NCBI GenBank assembly: GCA_046582565.1
Contig: JAYGED010000241.1
Location: forward strand, 1-64,000
DNA: 64,000 nucleotides
Source: JAYGED01 sp046582565
Lineage (GTDB): Bacteria; Pseudomonadota; Alphaproteobacteria; JAAXGF01
Direction: 5' to 3'
Shown here: one piece after another, positions 18,293-26,673 of the stretch
How positions within the stretch are numbered: the stretch's first letter is position 1
Layout of the letters: each line of letters starts with the position of its first letter
Program-made: the position numbers and the translations under genes
Notes under the pieces: model-generated
Databases searched by the model: none
What the model was told of the DNA's origin: nothing
The model's input: only the letters and a program-made list of their open reading frames with translations

Positions 18293-18300
18293 TTACGGCC

Positions 18301-20394
18301 ATGACCCCAGGGCAGCGCGAAAATCTCAAACGGTTGCTTGCACCGCGGCATGCGGCCTTCATCGGCGGCGACAGCGCCGCCGCGGCCATAGCGCAATGTG
18401 TCGCGGGCGGCTTTGCGGGGGAAATCTGGGGGGTCAACCCGCGCCGTAATGAGCTCGGCGGACGTCCTTGTTATGGGCGCGTTGAAGATCTGCCACAGGC
18501 CCCGGATGCGGTGTTCCTCGCCGTACCGGTTGACGGCGCCATCGATACGGTCGCAGCGCTCGCCGCGATCGGCGCCGGCGGTATCGTCGGTTATACGGCG
18601 GGTTTCAGCGAGACCGGCGCCGAGGGTGCGAGCCTGGAGGAACGGCTGGTCGCGGCGGCCGGCGACATGGCCCTGATCGGCCCGAACTGTTCGGGCATTC
18701 TGAGTTACGCCCACAAGGCCGCCCTGTGGCCTTTCGACCATTCGGGGCATGGAGACGGCCGCGGTGTCGCCTTCATCACGCAAAGCGGCATGCTCGGCAA
18801 TACGCTGACCATGAACCAGCGGTCGGTTCCACTCGCCTATGTCATCAGTTCCGGCAATCAGGCCATGTTGGGCGTCGAGGATGTTCTCGACGTTCTGATC
18901 GAAGACCCCAAAGTCAGCGCGGTCGGGCTCTATATCGAGGGCCTGCGGGATATACCCCGATTTGCCGATGTCGCCGCGCGTGCCCTTGAGCGTAACATTC
19001 CGATTGTCGCCTTCAAGGCCGGGAGTTCACAAATCGGATCGCAGCTGACGGTTACCCATACCGGTTCGCTCTCGGGCGATGACGAGCTATATAGCGCGTT
19101 GTTTGCGCGCAGCGGCGTTGTCCGGGTGGACTCTCCCGTTGTCATGCTGGAGACGTTGAAAATGATCACGGTGGCCGGCGCGCCGAAAGGACGGCGACTC
19201 GCTGCGCTCACCTGCTCCGGCGGCGATTCGGCGATGGTCGCCGATGCCGCCGAGAAGCTTGGCCTGATCCTTGCGCAACCGACGCCCGAGGTGGCGCGGA
19301 AGCTGGAAACCTTGCTGCCGTCGATTGCCACCGTGGCTAACCCACTGGACTACACGACACCTTTGTGGGGACATGAGGATGCGGTGACGCAAACAATAGC
19401 GGCGTTGCTCGAAGACGGGTTCGATGCCGCGCTCATGGTGCAGGATTATCCTATTCATAATCCGGGACCGAGCTACGATCCCTATCTTGCCGATGCGCGG
19501 GCCTTCACCAAGGCGAGCAAGGCGGCAATGATCCCCGCGGCCATCTGCAGTGTGTTGCCCGACAATATCGATCCCCAGACCCGCGCTACGATGATCGAGA
19601 ACGGCATTGCCCCCTTGCAAGGCGTCAACGAGGCGCTTGCCGCCATCGCCGGCGCAGCCGTGTTCGGTGAGCGCCGGACCGGGCGAGCCGGCGAAGAAAC
19701 ACTGCGGCTTGCCCCGCTGCCGAAGCCTATCGATAAATCCCGCACGCTGGATGAATGGCAGGGAAAACGTCTGCTGGCCGAGGCCGGGATAACCGTTCCC
19801 AACGGGCGATTGACAACCGCTGCCGAGGCGCCTGACGCGGCGCAAGAACTCGGCTTTCCCGTCGCGGTCAAACTGGTCAGCGCGGCGTTGCCGCACAAGA
19901 CAGAAGCCGGCGCGCTTCGCCTTGGCGTGACGGATAGCGCAGGCGTTGCGGCGGCCTGCGCCGACATTCAAAACTCGGTTCGTGATTTCTCGCCGGAGGC
20001 TGCCACCGACAGCTTTCTCGTGGAATGCATGGTCGAAGACCCGGTGGCCGAGATCATCGTCGGCATCAGCCGAAACGACCAGTTCGGCCTGGTCATGGTG
20101 CTGGGCAGCGGCGGCGTGTTGGTGGAGCTGGTACGGGATGCCAAATCCCTGTTGTTTCCCATCAGCCGCGACGAGGTTTCCACCAGCCTTGATGGCTTGC
20201 GGGTCTCGGCGCTGATAGCGGGTTATCGAGGCCGCCCGCCTGGCGACCGGGAGGCCTGCATCGATGCAATACTGCAGATTGCCCACTTCGCTGAAAGCAA
20301 CCGCGATGTGCTCGCCGGGCTCGACGTCAATCCGCTGATGGTATTGCCCTCTGAAGCCGTCGCTGCGGATGTCTTGTTGCAGATGTCGGTGTGA
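18301..20394 (+). CDS. NDP-forming acyl-CoA synthetase (acetate-CoA ligase family)
   Basis: A 697-residue fused enzyme making an acyl-CoA from acid, CoA and ATP with ADP formation. Order of domains: CoA-binding Rossmann domain (about 10-140), succinyl-CoA-ligase-like domains with the phosphohistidine region around VTHTGSLSGDD (about 250), then a C-terminal ATP-grasp domain (about 480-697) with GFPVAVKLVSAALPHKTEAGALRLGV and GSGGVLVELVRDAKSLLFP. The ATG at 18301 is chosen; the frame is open further upstream inside the previous gene but has no start signal there. It would supply the CoA ester for the CaiA/CaiD-like steps, taking the place of CaiC or a CoA-transferase (inference). Confidence 0.87.
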   Translation: MTPGQRENLKRLLAPRHAAFIGGDSAAAAIAQCVAGGFAGEIWGVNPRRNELGGRPCYGRVEDLPQAPDAVFLAVPVDGAIDTVAALAAIGAGGIVGYTAGFSETGAEGASLEERLVAAAGDMALIGPNCSGILSYAHKAALWPFDHSGHGDGRGVAFITQSGMLGNTLTMNQRSVPLAYVISSGNQAMLGVEDVLDVLIEDPKVSAVGLYIEGLRDIPRFADVAARALERNIPIVAFKAGSSQIGSQLTVTHTGSLSGDDELYSALFARSGVVRVDSPVVMLETLKMITVAGAPKGRRLAALTCSGGDSAMVADAAEKLGLILAQPTPEVARKLETLLPSIATVANPLDYTTPLWGHEDAVTQTIAALLEDGFDAALMVQDYPIHNPGPSYDPYLADARAFTKASKAAMIPAAICSVLPDNIDPQTRATMIENGIAPLQGVNEALAAIAGAAVFGERRTGRAGEETLRLAPLPKPIDKSRTLDEWQGKRLLAEAGITVPNGRLTTAAEAPDAAQELGFPVAVKLVSAALPHKTEAGALRLGVTDSAGVAAACADIQNSVRDFSPEAATDSFLVECMVEDPVAEIIVGISRNDQFGLVMVLGSGGVLVELVRDAKSLLFPISRDEVSTSLDGLRVSALIAGYRGRPPGDREACIDAILQIAHFAESNRDVLAGLDVNPLMVLPSEAVAADVLLQMSV

Positions 20395-20538
20395 GGCCGG
20401 CAATCGGGTTCTTTGAAGAACGGAATCAGCAAGAATTACAGAGTAACATGCCGTAGCAGCCCGAAGCTAGAAACGGCCGAGTCTTCTAGTAATCAACTGA
20501 TATATAATAATAAATAGTATTAAATCGTAGAAGGGAGT

Positions 20539-20615
20539 TGGCGCGCCCGGCGGGATTCGAACCCACGACCCCCAGATTAGGAATCTGGTGCTCTATCCTA
20601 CTGAGCTACGGGCGC
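20539..20615 (-). tRNA. tRNA-Arg (anticodon CCT)
   Basis: A complete 77-base cloverleaf on the minus strand with encoded CCA. The acceptor stem is GCGCCCG paired with CGGGCGC and a G discriminator. The D arm contains AGCTCAGTAGGATAGAGC, the anticodon arm is CCAGA-TTCCTAA-TCTGG with CCT, and the T arm contains GGTTCGAATCC. It forms the right boundary of a 14-kb segment whose left boundary is a 3' fragment of the same tRNA type. Confidence 0.97.
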
Positions 20616-20644
20616 GTGGGGCCTTTCTAGATCAATATCCGAAA

Positions 20645-20766
20645 GGATTGAACCCGTAAGGTTCAATCCGCTTGGGTAATTTTGATCTAGCTCTTTAAAA
20701 GCTAGAGCAGCTTTATCCGCCAATTCAATCGCTTAAAGCGATTGAATTGAACGGATGATGCTCTAG
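20645..20766. repeat. Cluster of three stacked palindromes
   Basis: Three near-perfect hairpins follow each other. GGATTGAACC/GGTTCAATCC (20645-20669) has a five-base loop. CTAGCT/AGCTAG spans 20687-20705. A nested palindrome at 20702-20766 has a perfect 13-bp core (CAATTCAATCGCT, loop TAA) flanked by matching ATCCG/CGGAT and CTAGAGCA/TGCTCTAG arms. The block sits between the tRNA 5' end and the 3' end of a minus-strand gene, so it may terminate that gene, but its complexity suggests a dispersed intergenic palindromic repeat. Confidence 0.75.
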
Positions 20767-20803
20767 GCGCGCCGCCCGGCCCGGTCAACTATGGCTCATG
20801 CGT

Positions 20804-21331
20804 TCAGAAAATTGGGTCGATGGGGAAGGCGTAGTTGAGCAGGATGGAATCAAGCGCCGGGCTGCTCGCATAGACGCCGCCGTTCGAGATATGCGAATAG
20901 GTCACGCCGAGCCGGGCTTCGTTGTCGAAGATATAGGCGAAGGTCAGCGCGCCGTGGATTTCGAAGGTGCCGCCGAGGTCCTTGCCGTCGCCCGGCGTGA
21001 AGGCGCCGAGGCCGCCCTCGGGGCGGATGACAAGTGAGTCGCTGAAGAAAAAATCGCCATAGATCCCGGCATAGCCAAAAACCCCGCCCTTGCCGGTGAT
21101 GGTCAGCCCAATGAGCGGCCCGACGCCGCTGAACCAGGTGCCGTTGCCGAAGATCGTCCGGGCCCAGGAATGTTCGATATTCGCCTCGACGGTGGGCTCG
21201 TCGAAATCGTCGATATCGGAATGGCCCACATTGAGGACGATGAGGTTGCGGTCCCTGGCCACGGCGGGGGAGAGGGCGGCGAAGATCAGGATAATCGCGC
21301 CAAACGCCGCCGTGACTTTATCAATCACCAT
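20804..21331 (-). CDS. PagL-like lipid A deacylase (acyloxyacyl hydrolase family), copy 1
   Basis: A 175-residue outer-membrane beta-barrel protein with a signal peptide (cleavage after AVAR near 25). PagL removes the 3-O-linked acyl chain of lipid A. The C-terminal motif TYSHISNGGV carries the catalytic His147 and Ser149. Fourteen residues after the His, where PagL has its catalytic Glu, this protein has Asp161. The C-terminus ends in alternating residues and a Phe, as expected for an outer-membrane barrel. It is followed, 40 bases upstream on the same strand, by a second family member, so the two are probably co-transcribed with this one second. Confidence 0.8.
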   Translation of the reverse strand: MVIDKVTAAFGAIILIFAALSPAVARDRNLIVLNVGHSDIDDFDEPTVEANIEHSWARTIFGNGTWFSGVGPLIGLTITGKGGVFGYAGIYGDFFFSDSLVIRPEGGLGAFTPGDGKDLGGTFEIHGALTFAYIFDNEARLGVTYSHISNGGVYASSPALDSILLNYAFPIDPIF

Positions 21332-21371
21332 GTCTCAAGGCCTCGTCATTGAATCTGTAAAAAAAGGGGCG

Positions 21372-21905
21372 TCACGGCGTGCCGCCGAGCGGGATAGAAT
21401 AGCTCAGCACGATGGATTCCGTGCCCGGGTTGTTATCGCTGATGCTGGCGTTGGAAATATGTGAGATGGCGATACCCAGGCGCGCCTTGTTGCCGAAGCG
21501 GTAAGCGACTTCGATGCCGGATCGGAACTCGATGACCGAGCCAAGATCCTTTGCGGTTCCTCTGCGATAGCCGCCAATGGCGAAATTGGGCATCACCACC
21601 CAACTGTTGCCCAGGTAGATATCGAGATTGACCCCGCCATAACCGTAGATGCCGCCCTGGCTGTTGCCGAGCAGCCCGACCATCGGCTTGAGGAACAGAT
21701 AGGTGCGGTTTGAGCGATATTCCATGCGGAATTCCACCGCGGTTTCGTTGTCGTTCACGTCGATTCCGCCGATGCTGAGGGTCAGAAAATCGGGATCGGC
21801 GGCGGCGGCTGTGGATGTGATGGTCAAGGCCTGGACAACCAGCAGGCACAGTATCAAAATCATACCCGGTGCCGCACCGACGCTGATTACGCTCATCCGC
21901 CCCAT
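21372..21905 (-). CDS. PagL-like lipid A deacylase, copy 2
   Basis: A 177-residue relative of the downstream gene, with a signal peptide (about 1-35, cleavage near TAAAA) and barrel strands. The motif AISHISNASI gives His149 and Ser151, and Glu163 stands at the expected +14 position, so the triad is complete. The start at 21905 is preferred over the longer frame to 22034 because AGGG lies upstream and the signal peptide then has normal length. Divergent from the SNase-like gene. PagL-type enzymes modulate endotoxin recognition and envelope properties; local lipid A genes are 4 kb away. Confidence 0.78.
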   Translation of the reverse strand: MGRMSVISVGAAPGMILILCLLVVQALTITSTAAAADPDFLTLSIGGIDVNDNETAVEFRMEYRSNRTYLFLKPMVGLLGNSQGGIYGYGGVNLDIYLGNSWVVMPNFAIGGYRRGTAKDLGSVIEFRSGIEVAYRFGNKARLGIAISHISNASISDNNPGTESIVLSYSIPLGGTP

Positions 21906-22016
21906 ATGCCTAAACCCTTCAACCCCCTGCCTTGCGCTGCAGAGTGTAAGTAAAATCCACGCCCGCGCAACCGGCCATGGTCTTCTTACCGCGCGCACCG
22001 TGATATAGTCGGAGCG

Positions 22017-22750
22017 ATGCGCTGCCTTGCTCACATCGCTATTATTCTGTGTTGCGCCCTGCCCGGCGCGCCGCTCCTGGCCGCCGCCCTTGAAGCAGGC
22101 GAGACCGGGCGCATCGAGAGCGTTGTCGATGGCGACACCGTGGCCCTGAAGAGCGGCACTATCGTGCGCCTAGTCGGCATTCAGGCCCCCAAGCTGCCGC
22201 TCGGGCGGCCCGGCTTTGTGGCCTGGCCCGCCGGGTCACCCTCTATTACGGCGGCGCCCGCCGCGACCGCTACGGCCGCGCCCTGGCCCATCTCTATCGC
22301 GACGACGGGCTGTGGCTGCAGGGCGAGATGCTGGCGCGCGGGCTGGCGCGGGTCTACAGCTTCGCCGACAACCGCGCTATCGTTCCCGAAATGCTGGCCC
22401 GGGAAGGAGCGGCGCGGGTGCAGCGCCTCGGCATCTGGCGCAATCCGTTCTATGCGGTGCGCAGCGCCGAACCGGCGACCATTCCCAGGGACGGATACGA
22501 GCTTGTCGAAGGCCGGGTGCGTGATGTGGCGACCGTGCGGGGTCGCACTTATATAAATTTCGGCGACGACTGGAAAAGCGACTTTACCTTGAGTCTGGCG
22601 TCTAAAGTGCGCAGGCCGTTCGATCGCGAAGGCTATTCGCTTGAAAGCCTGAAAGGGCTTACCATCCGGGCGCGGGGCTGGATAAAATCCTATAACGGCC
22701 TGATGATCGAACTCACCCACCCCGAGCAGATCGAAATTATCGACCCATGA
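22017..22750 (+). pseudogene. Thermonuclease (SNase)-like secreted protein, frameshifted
   Basis: The first frame encodes a signal peptide and the SNase start (ESVVDGDTVALKSGTIVRLVGIQAPKLPLGRPGF, about residues 33-66). The rest of the domain continues in another frame from about 22222: LARRVTLYYGGARRDRYGRALAHLYRDDG and on to the stop at 22750. Where the frames join, the usual 20-30 residues containing the conserved Glu are missing, so a deletion of non-multiple-of-three length is more likely than a single-base slip. The downstream frame alone has an ATG at 22328. Its stop overlaps the M48 gene start by four bases, so it still has operon-like spacing. Confidence 0.7.
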
Positions 22751-24210
22751 TCATCCGCTTCCCTCATCTCGTCCTTGCAGCGTGGCTGCTCGCAGCAGCG
22801 CCCGGCTGTACGGTCAACCCGGCGACCGGTGACCAGGATTTCACGCCGTTCATGGACGCCGGCCAGGAAGCCGCCATCGGCGCCCAGGAACATCCCAAGC
22901 TGCTCGCGGCCTTCGGCGGCGCCTATGACGAGCGGGCGAGCCTGGCCGCCTATGTGGATTCCATCGGACAGCGCCTGCTGGCGGTTACCGAGACGCCCTC
23001 GGCGCGCTTCACCTTCACCATCGTCAACAGCGACGTGGTCAACGCCTTCGCCTTGCCCGGCGGCTATGTCTATATCTCGCGCGGTCTGATGGCCCTGGCC
23101 AACAACGAGGCTGAGCTCGCCGGGGTGATCGCCCATGAGATCGGCCATGTCACCGCCCGCCACTCGGCCCAGCGCTATAACCAGTCGGTGTTCGCCCAGC
23201 TCGGTGCGGCGGTGCTCGGCATCGCCACGCGCAACCGGGCGCTGGCCGATCTCGCCGGCCTGGGCGCCGCCGCCTATGTCCAGGGCTATTCCCGCGATCA
23301 GGAGTTCGAGGCCGACCAGCTCGGCATCCGCTATCTCGTGCGCGCCGGTTACGACCCCGGCGCCATGGCGGATTTCCTGGCAACTCTGAGCGCCGACAGC
23401 GCCCTGGCTGACAAGATCGCCGGCATCGAGGAGAGGCCCAAGCAGACCAGCCTGTTCGCCAGCCATCCGCGAACCCTTGATCGGGTTCGTCGCGCGGCGG
23501 AAGAGGCGCGGGGCCAGCAGAGCGGCGATCAGCGTCTGGCGGCTGACGAATATCTACTGGCGCTGGAACAGACCCTGTTCGGCGACGACCCGGAGGAGGG
23601 TCTGCGCCGGGGCCGGGAATTCTTTCATCCGGTCCTCGGCTTTCGCTTCAAGGTGCCGCCGGGCTTCGCCCTGCGCAACACGCCGAAGGCGGTTCTCGCG
23701 CGACATCCGAACGGCGCCCTGGTGGTCTTCGAAGGCGACAGGCTGGGGCGTAATCTCGACATGGGAGGTTATCTGACCGACGTTTGGCTCGGCGGCGTGG
23801 GTTTGCGGGACGTCGAGGACCTCACCATCAACGGCATGGCGGCGGCGACCGGCACCGGGCGCCTGCGCACCCGGGACGGGCCGCGTGATTTGCGTGCCGT
23901 TGCCGTGCGCTTCGAGGGCGACACGATCTATCGCTTTCTAATCCTCACGCCGCCGAAAATCACCGCGCAGCTGAGTGAGGAGTTGCGCCGCATGACCTAC
24001 AGCCTGCGCCCGGTGACCGCCCGCGAGCTCGAAAACGCCGTGCCCCAGCGCATCCGCATCCATCGGGTCGAACCCGGCGAGACGGTAGACTCCCTGGCTG
24101 CCGCTATGCCTTTCGAAACCCTCAAGCCGGAGCGCCTGCGCGTGCTCAACGGCCTCGCCCCCACTGAAACCTTACAGCCCGGCAGCTTGATCAAGCTAAT
24201 CGGCAATTAG
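22747..24210 (+). CDS. M48 family periplasmic metalloprotease lipoprotein with LysM-like C-terminus
   Basis: A 487-residue zinc protease of the BepA/LoiP type. The N-terminal lipobox is AAAPGC (Cys at 19), so it is probably lipid-anchored. The M48 motif GVIAHEIGHVTARH (HExxH, about residue 130) and the downstream ligand region SRDQEFEADQLGIRYL are intact. A central domain of unclear fold follows. Residues about 435-487 resemble a LysM-like module (RVEPGETVDSLAAAM...LRVLNGL...LQPGSLIKLIG). Likely role: proteolytic quality control of outer-membrane proteins. It overlaps the preceding SNase-like gene by four bases. Confidence 0.9.
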   Translation: MIIRFPHLVLAAWLLAAAPGCTVNPATGDQDFTPFMDAGQEAAIGAQEHPKLLAAFGGAYDERASLAAYVDSIGQRLLAVTETPSARFTFTIVNSDVVNAFALPGGYVYISRGLMALANNEAELAGVIAHEIGHVTARHSAQRYNQSVFAQLGAAVLGIATRNRALADLAGLGAAAYVQGYSRDQEFEADQLGIRYLVRAGYDPGAMADFLATLSADSALADKIAGIEERPKQTSLFASHPRTLDRVRRAAEEARGQQSGDQRLAADEYLLALEQTLFGDDPEEGLRRGREFFHPVLGFRFKVPPGFALRNTPKAVLARHPNGALVVFEGDRLGRNLDMGGYLTDVWLGGVGLRDVEDLTINGMAAATGTGRLRTRDGPRDLRAVAVRFEGDTIYRFLILTPPKITAQLSEELRRMTYSLRPVTARELENAVPQRIRIHRVEPGETVDSLAAAMPFETLKPERLRVLNGLAPTETLQPGSLIKLIGN

Positions 24211-24229
24211 AGAGTGATAGGATAACAGA

Positions 24230-25780
24230 ATGAAAAATGGACACGTAAAACTGGTTGGCAACAGTGCTCAGACCATTCGGCTCCACGCCGGCGATAATGT
24301 GGTGGTCGCGGTTGCGGATATTCCTCCGGGCGCTGAAATTCCTGCTGAAAACATCAGGGCGGCGGATCACATTCCCGCCGGACACAAAATATCGACCGCG
24401 CCGGTGGCGGTGGGGGACGCTTTACGAAAATACGGCCAGGTCATCGGCTTCGCCTGTGAGTCAATCACGCCGGGAGAGCATGTCCATTCCCATAATTTGA
24501 ACTATGGCGATTTTGAGCGCGATTACGCGGCGGGCTCGGAGGCGCGCGACACCGCCTATGTGGCCGAAGCGAAGCGCGCCAGTTTCAAGGGCTACCGCCG
24601 GTCCGACGGCCGGGTTGGCACGCGCAACTATATCGGCGTGCTGTCGACGGTGAACTGCTCGGCCACGGTGTCGCGCTACGTTGCCGAGCGTTATGGCGGC
24701 GATGCGCTTGACGCCTATCCCAATGTGGACGGGGTTGTGGCGATCACTCATAGCACGGGCTGCGGCATGAACGGTGGCGGCGCGGGCATGGATATGCTCA
24801 AGCGCACCCTGACGGGCTATGCCCAGCATCCCAACTTCGGCGCCGTTCTGTTCATCGGGCTCGGCTGCGAGGTCGCCCAGATGGGACATTTCGTGGATAG
24901 CGAAGGGTTCGAGCCGGACGCGTTGCAGCACACCATGACGATCCAGGATAACGGCGGTACGATGGCGACCATCGAGGCGGCCTGTGCGCGCATCGATGAG
25001 ATGCTGCCCGACATCGACCGCGCGCGCCGCGAGTCCGTACCTGCCAGCGAACTCATCCTGGGTCTCGAATGCGGCGGCTCCGACGCCTATTCGGGCATCT
25101 CGGCGAACCCGTCCCTGGGGGCGGCGGTGGATATGCTGGTGCGTCATGGCGGCACCGGCATTCTCGCCGAGACGCCGGAGATTTACGGCGCCGAGCATCT
25201 GCTGACCCGCCGGGCGGTGAATGAGGATGTGGCTAAGCGGCTGGTCGATAAGATCCATTGGTGGGAAGAATACGCCGCCAAACACGGCAGCGCCCTGGAC
25301 AACAACCCGACGCCGGGCAACAAGGCCGGCGGCCTGACCACCATCCTCGAAAAATCACTCGGCGCCGCCGCCAAGGGCGGCACGACCAACCTGGTCGAGG
25401 TCTACGGCTATGCCGAGAGGGTCACGGCCAAGGGCTTCGTCTTTATGGATACGCCGGGCTATGACCCGGTCTCGGTCACCGGCATGGTGGCGGGCGGCGC
25501 CAACATGCTGTGTTTCACCACCGGGCGCGGATCGGTGTTTGGCTGTAAGCCTGTGCCCTGCCTCAAGCTCGCCACCAATTCACCCATGCATCACCGCATG
25601 ACCAGCGATATGGACGTTAACTGCGGCTTGGTGGTGGACGGTGACGCCAGCATCGAGGAGATGGGCGAACAAATCTTCCGCCTGGTGCTCGATGTGGCCA
25701 GCGGCGCGCCGTCGAAAAGTGAAGCCCTCGGTTTCGGCGACGATGAATTCATCCCCTGGCAAATCGGCGCCGTGCTGTAA
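24230..25780 (+). CDS. UxaA/GarD-family hydro-lyase (altronate dehydratase type)
   Basis: A 516-residue iron-dependent sugar-acid dehydratase-like enzyme. The N-terminal SAF domain (about 1-90) is fused to the catalytic domain beginning near FKGYRRSDGRVGTRNYIGVLSTVNCSATV. Conserved Cys/His patches include HSTGCGMNGGG, GLGCEV, LGLECGGSDAYSG and the late TGRGSVFGCKPVPCLKLATNS. Both domains of altronate and galactarate dehydratases are present, but no uxa or gar pathway neighbours are in the window, so the sugar acid is unknown. The gene is only 19 bases after the M48 gene; convergent with lpxL. Confidence 0.87.
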   Translation: MKNGHVKLVGNSAQTIRLHAGDNVVVAVADIPPGAEIPAENIRAADHIPAGHKISTAPVAVGDALRKYGQVIGFACESITPGEHVHSHNLNYGDFERDYAAGSEARDTAYVAEAKRASFKGYRRSDGRVGTRNYIGVLSTVNCSATVSRYVAERYGGDALDAYPNVDGVVAITHSTGCGMNGGGAGMDMLKRTLTGYAQHPNFGAVLFIGLGCEVAQMGHFVDSEGFEPDALQHTMTIQDNGGTMATIEAACARIDEMLPDIDRARRESVPASELILGLECGGSDAYSGISANPSLGAAVDMLVRHGGTGILAETPEIYGAEHLLTRRAVNEDVAKRLVDKIHWWEEYAAKHGSALDNNPTPGNKAGGLTTILEKSLGAAAKGGTTNLVEVYGYAERVTAKGFVFMDTPGYDPVSVTGMVAGGANMLCFTTGRGSVFGCKPVPCLKLATNSPMHHRMTSDMDVNCGLVVDGDASIEEMGEQIFRLVLDVASGAPSKSEALGFGDDEFIPWQIGAVL

Positions 25781-25797
25781 GCGTATCGGCCAGAGCC

Positions 25798-26673
25798 TCA
25801 CTCGGGCCAGCGGCGGTGCAGCCATAGCCATTGTTCGGGGCGGGCGCGGATCCAGTCTTCGATCACGGCGTTGACCTGGCCCATGACGGCGGCTACGTCG
25901 GCTTTGCGGTCGCCGCTATCGGGCAGGGTCAGGGGCGGATAGACGGTGAGGCGGAAATGCGCGCCCTCGAGCCGCTCGACCCGCGCCGGCACTACCGGGC
26001 AGCCATATTTGAGCGCGAGCTGGGCCAGAGCCGGTGCGGTCATGGCGTCGCGGCCGAAGAACGGCACGGCGATGCCTTCGTTGAGTTTCTGGTCGATCAG
26101 CATGCCGAGATGGTCGCCGCGGGAGATCGCACGAATGAGTTGTTTGGCGCCGGCGGACCCCTTGGGGAAATTGCTCCCGCCGACCGGGGCGCGGAGGGAT
26201 TGCAGCACCGGTTCCATCAGGGGGTTATTGGGGCTGCGGTAGATCTGGGTCAGCGGAACGCCGTTCTGGGTCGCGCCGAGGGAAGCGATTTCCCAGTTGC
26301 CGAGATGGGCCGAGAAGAAGATGCCGGATTTCTGGTCGTCGCGTAAGAGTTCTACATTCTCCACGCCGACCACGTCGACCCGCCCGGCCGGATCGGTCAC
26401 GTCGATCTTGCCGAGATGGGCATATTCGGCGGCGACGCGGCCGAGATTATCCCACATGCCCTGGATAATAGCCTCGATTTCGCCGGATGATTTATCCGGG
26501 AAGGCATGGCCAAGGTTGCGCCGGGCGGTGTGGCTGACCGCCAGCCGGGGACCGATCGCGCGGGCCAGACGGCCGCCGAGAGCCGACGCCCTGTCCAGCG
26601 ACAGCATGGCGAACAGGCACAGCAGAAGCCGCGCCGAAGCCGCTTCCAAGGCATGCATCAGGCTTTTGATCAT
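25798..26673 (-). CDS. lpxL: Lipid A biosynthesis acyltransferase (LpxL/HtrB family)
   Basis: A 291-residue inner-membrane acyltransferase that adds a secondary acyl chain to Kdo2-lipid IVA. An N-terminal hydrophobic segment (about 15-30) precedes the HxxxxE catalytic motif in FFSAHLGNWEIA (about 121-132). The later LGMLIDQKLNEGIAVPFFGRDAMT block is typical. It overlaps lpxK by four bases and is last in the Kdo/lipid A operon. It could equally be called an LpxM-type late acyltransferase; sequence alone does not set acyl specificity. Confidence 0.88.
   Translation of the reverse strand: MIKSLMHALEAASARLLLCLFAMLSLDRASALGGRLARAIGPRLAVSHTARRNLGHAFPDKSSGEIEAIIQGMWDNLGRVAAEYAHLGKIDVTDPAGRVDVVGVENVELLRDDQKSGIFFSAHLGNWEIASLGATQNGVPLTQIYRSPNNPLMEPVLQSLRAPVGGSNFPKGSAGAKQLIRAISRGDHLGMLIDQKLNEGIAVPFFGRDAMTAPALAQLALKYGCPVVPARVERLEGAHFRLTVYPPLTLPDSGDRKADVAAVMGQVNAVIEDWIRARPEQWLWLHRRWPE

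Noticed and set aside
20498..20538. Integrase gene next to tRNA-Arg
   Set aside because: Looked for on both sides of the tRNA and of the fragment; no tyrosine recombinase motif is visible, so the island call rests on the tRNA geometry only.
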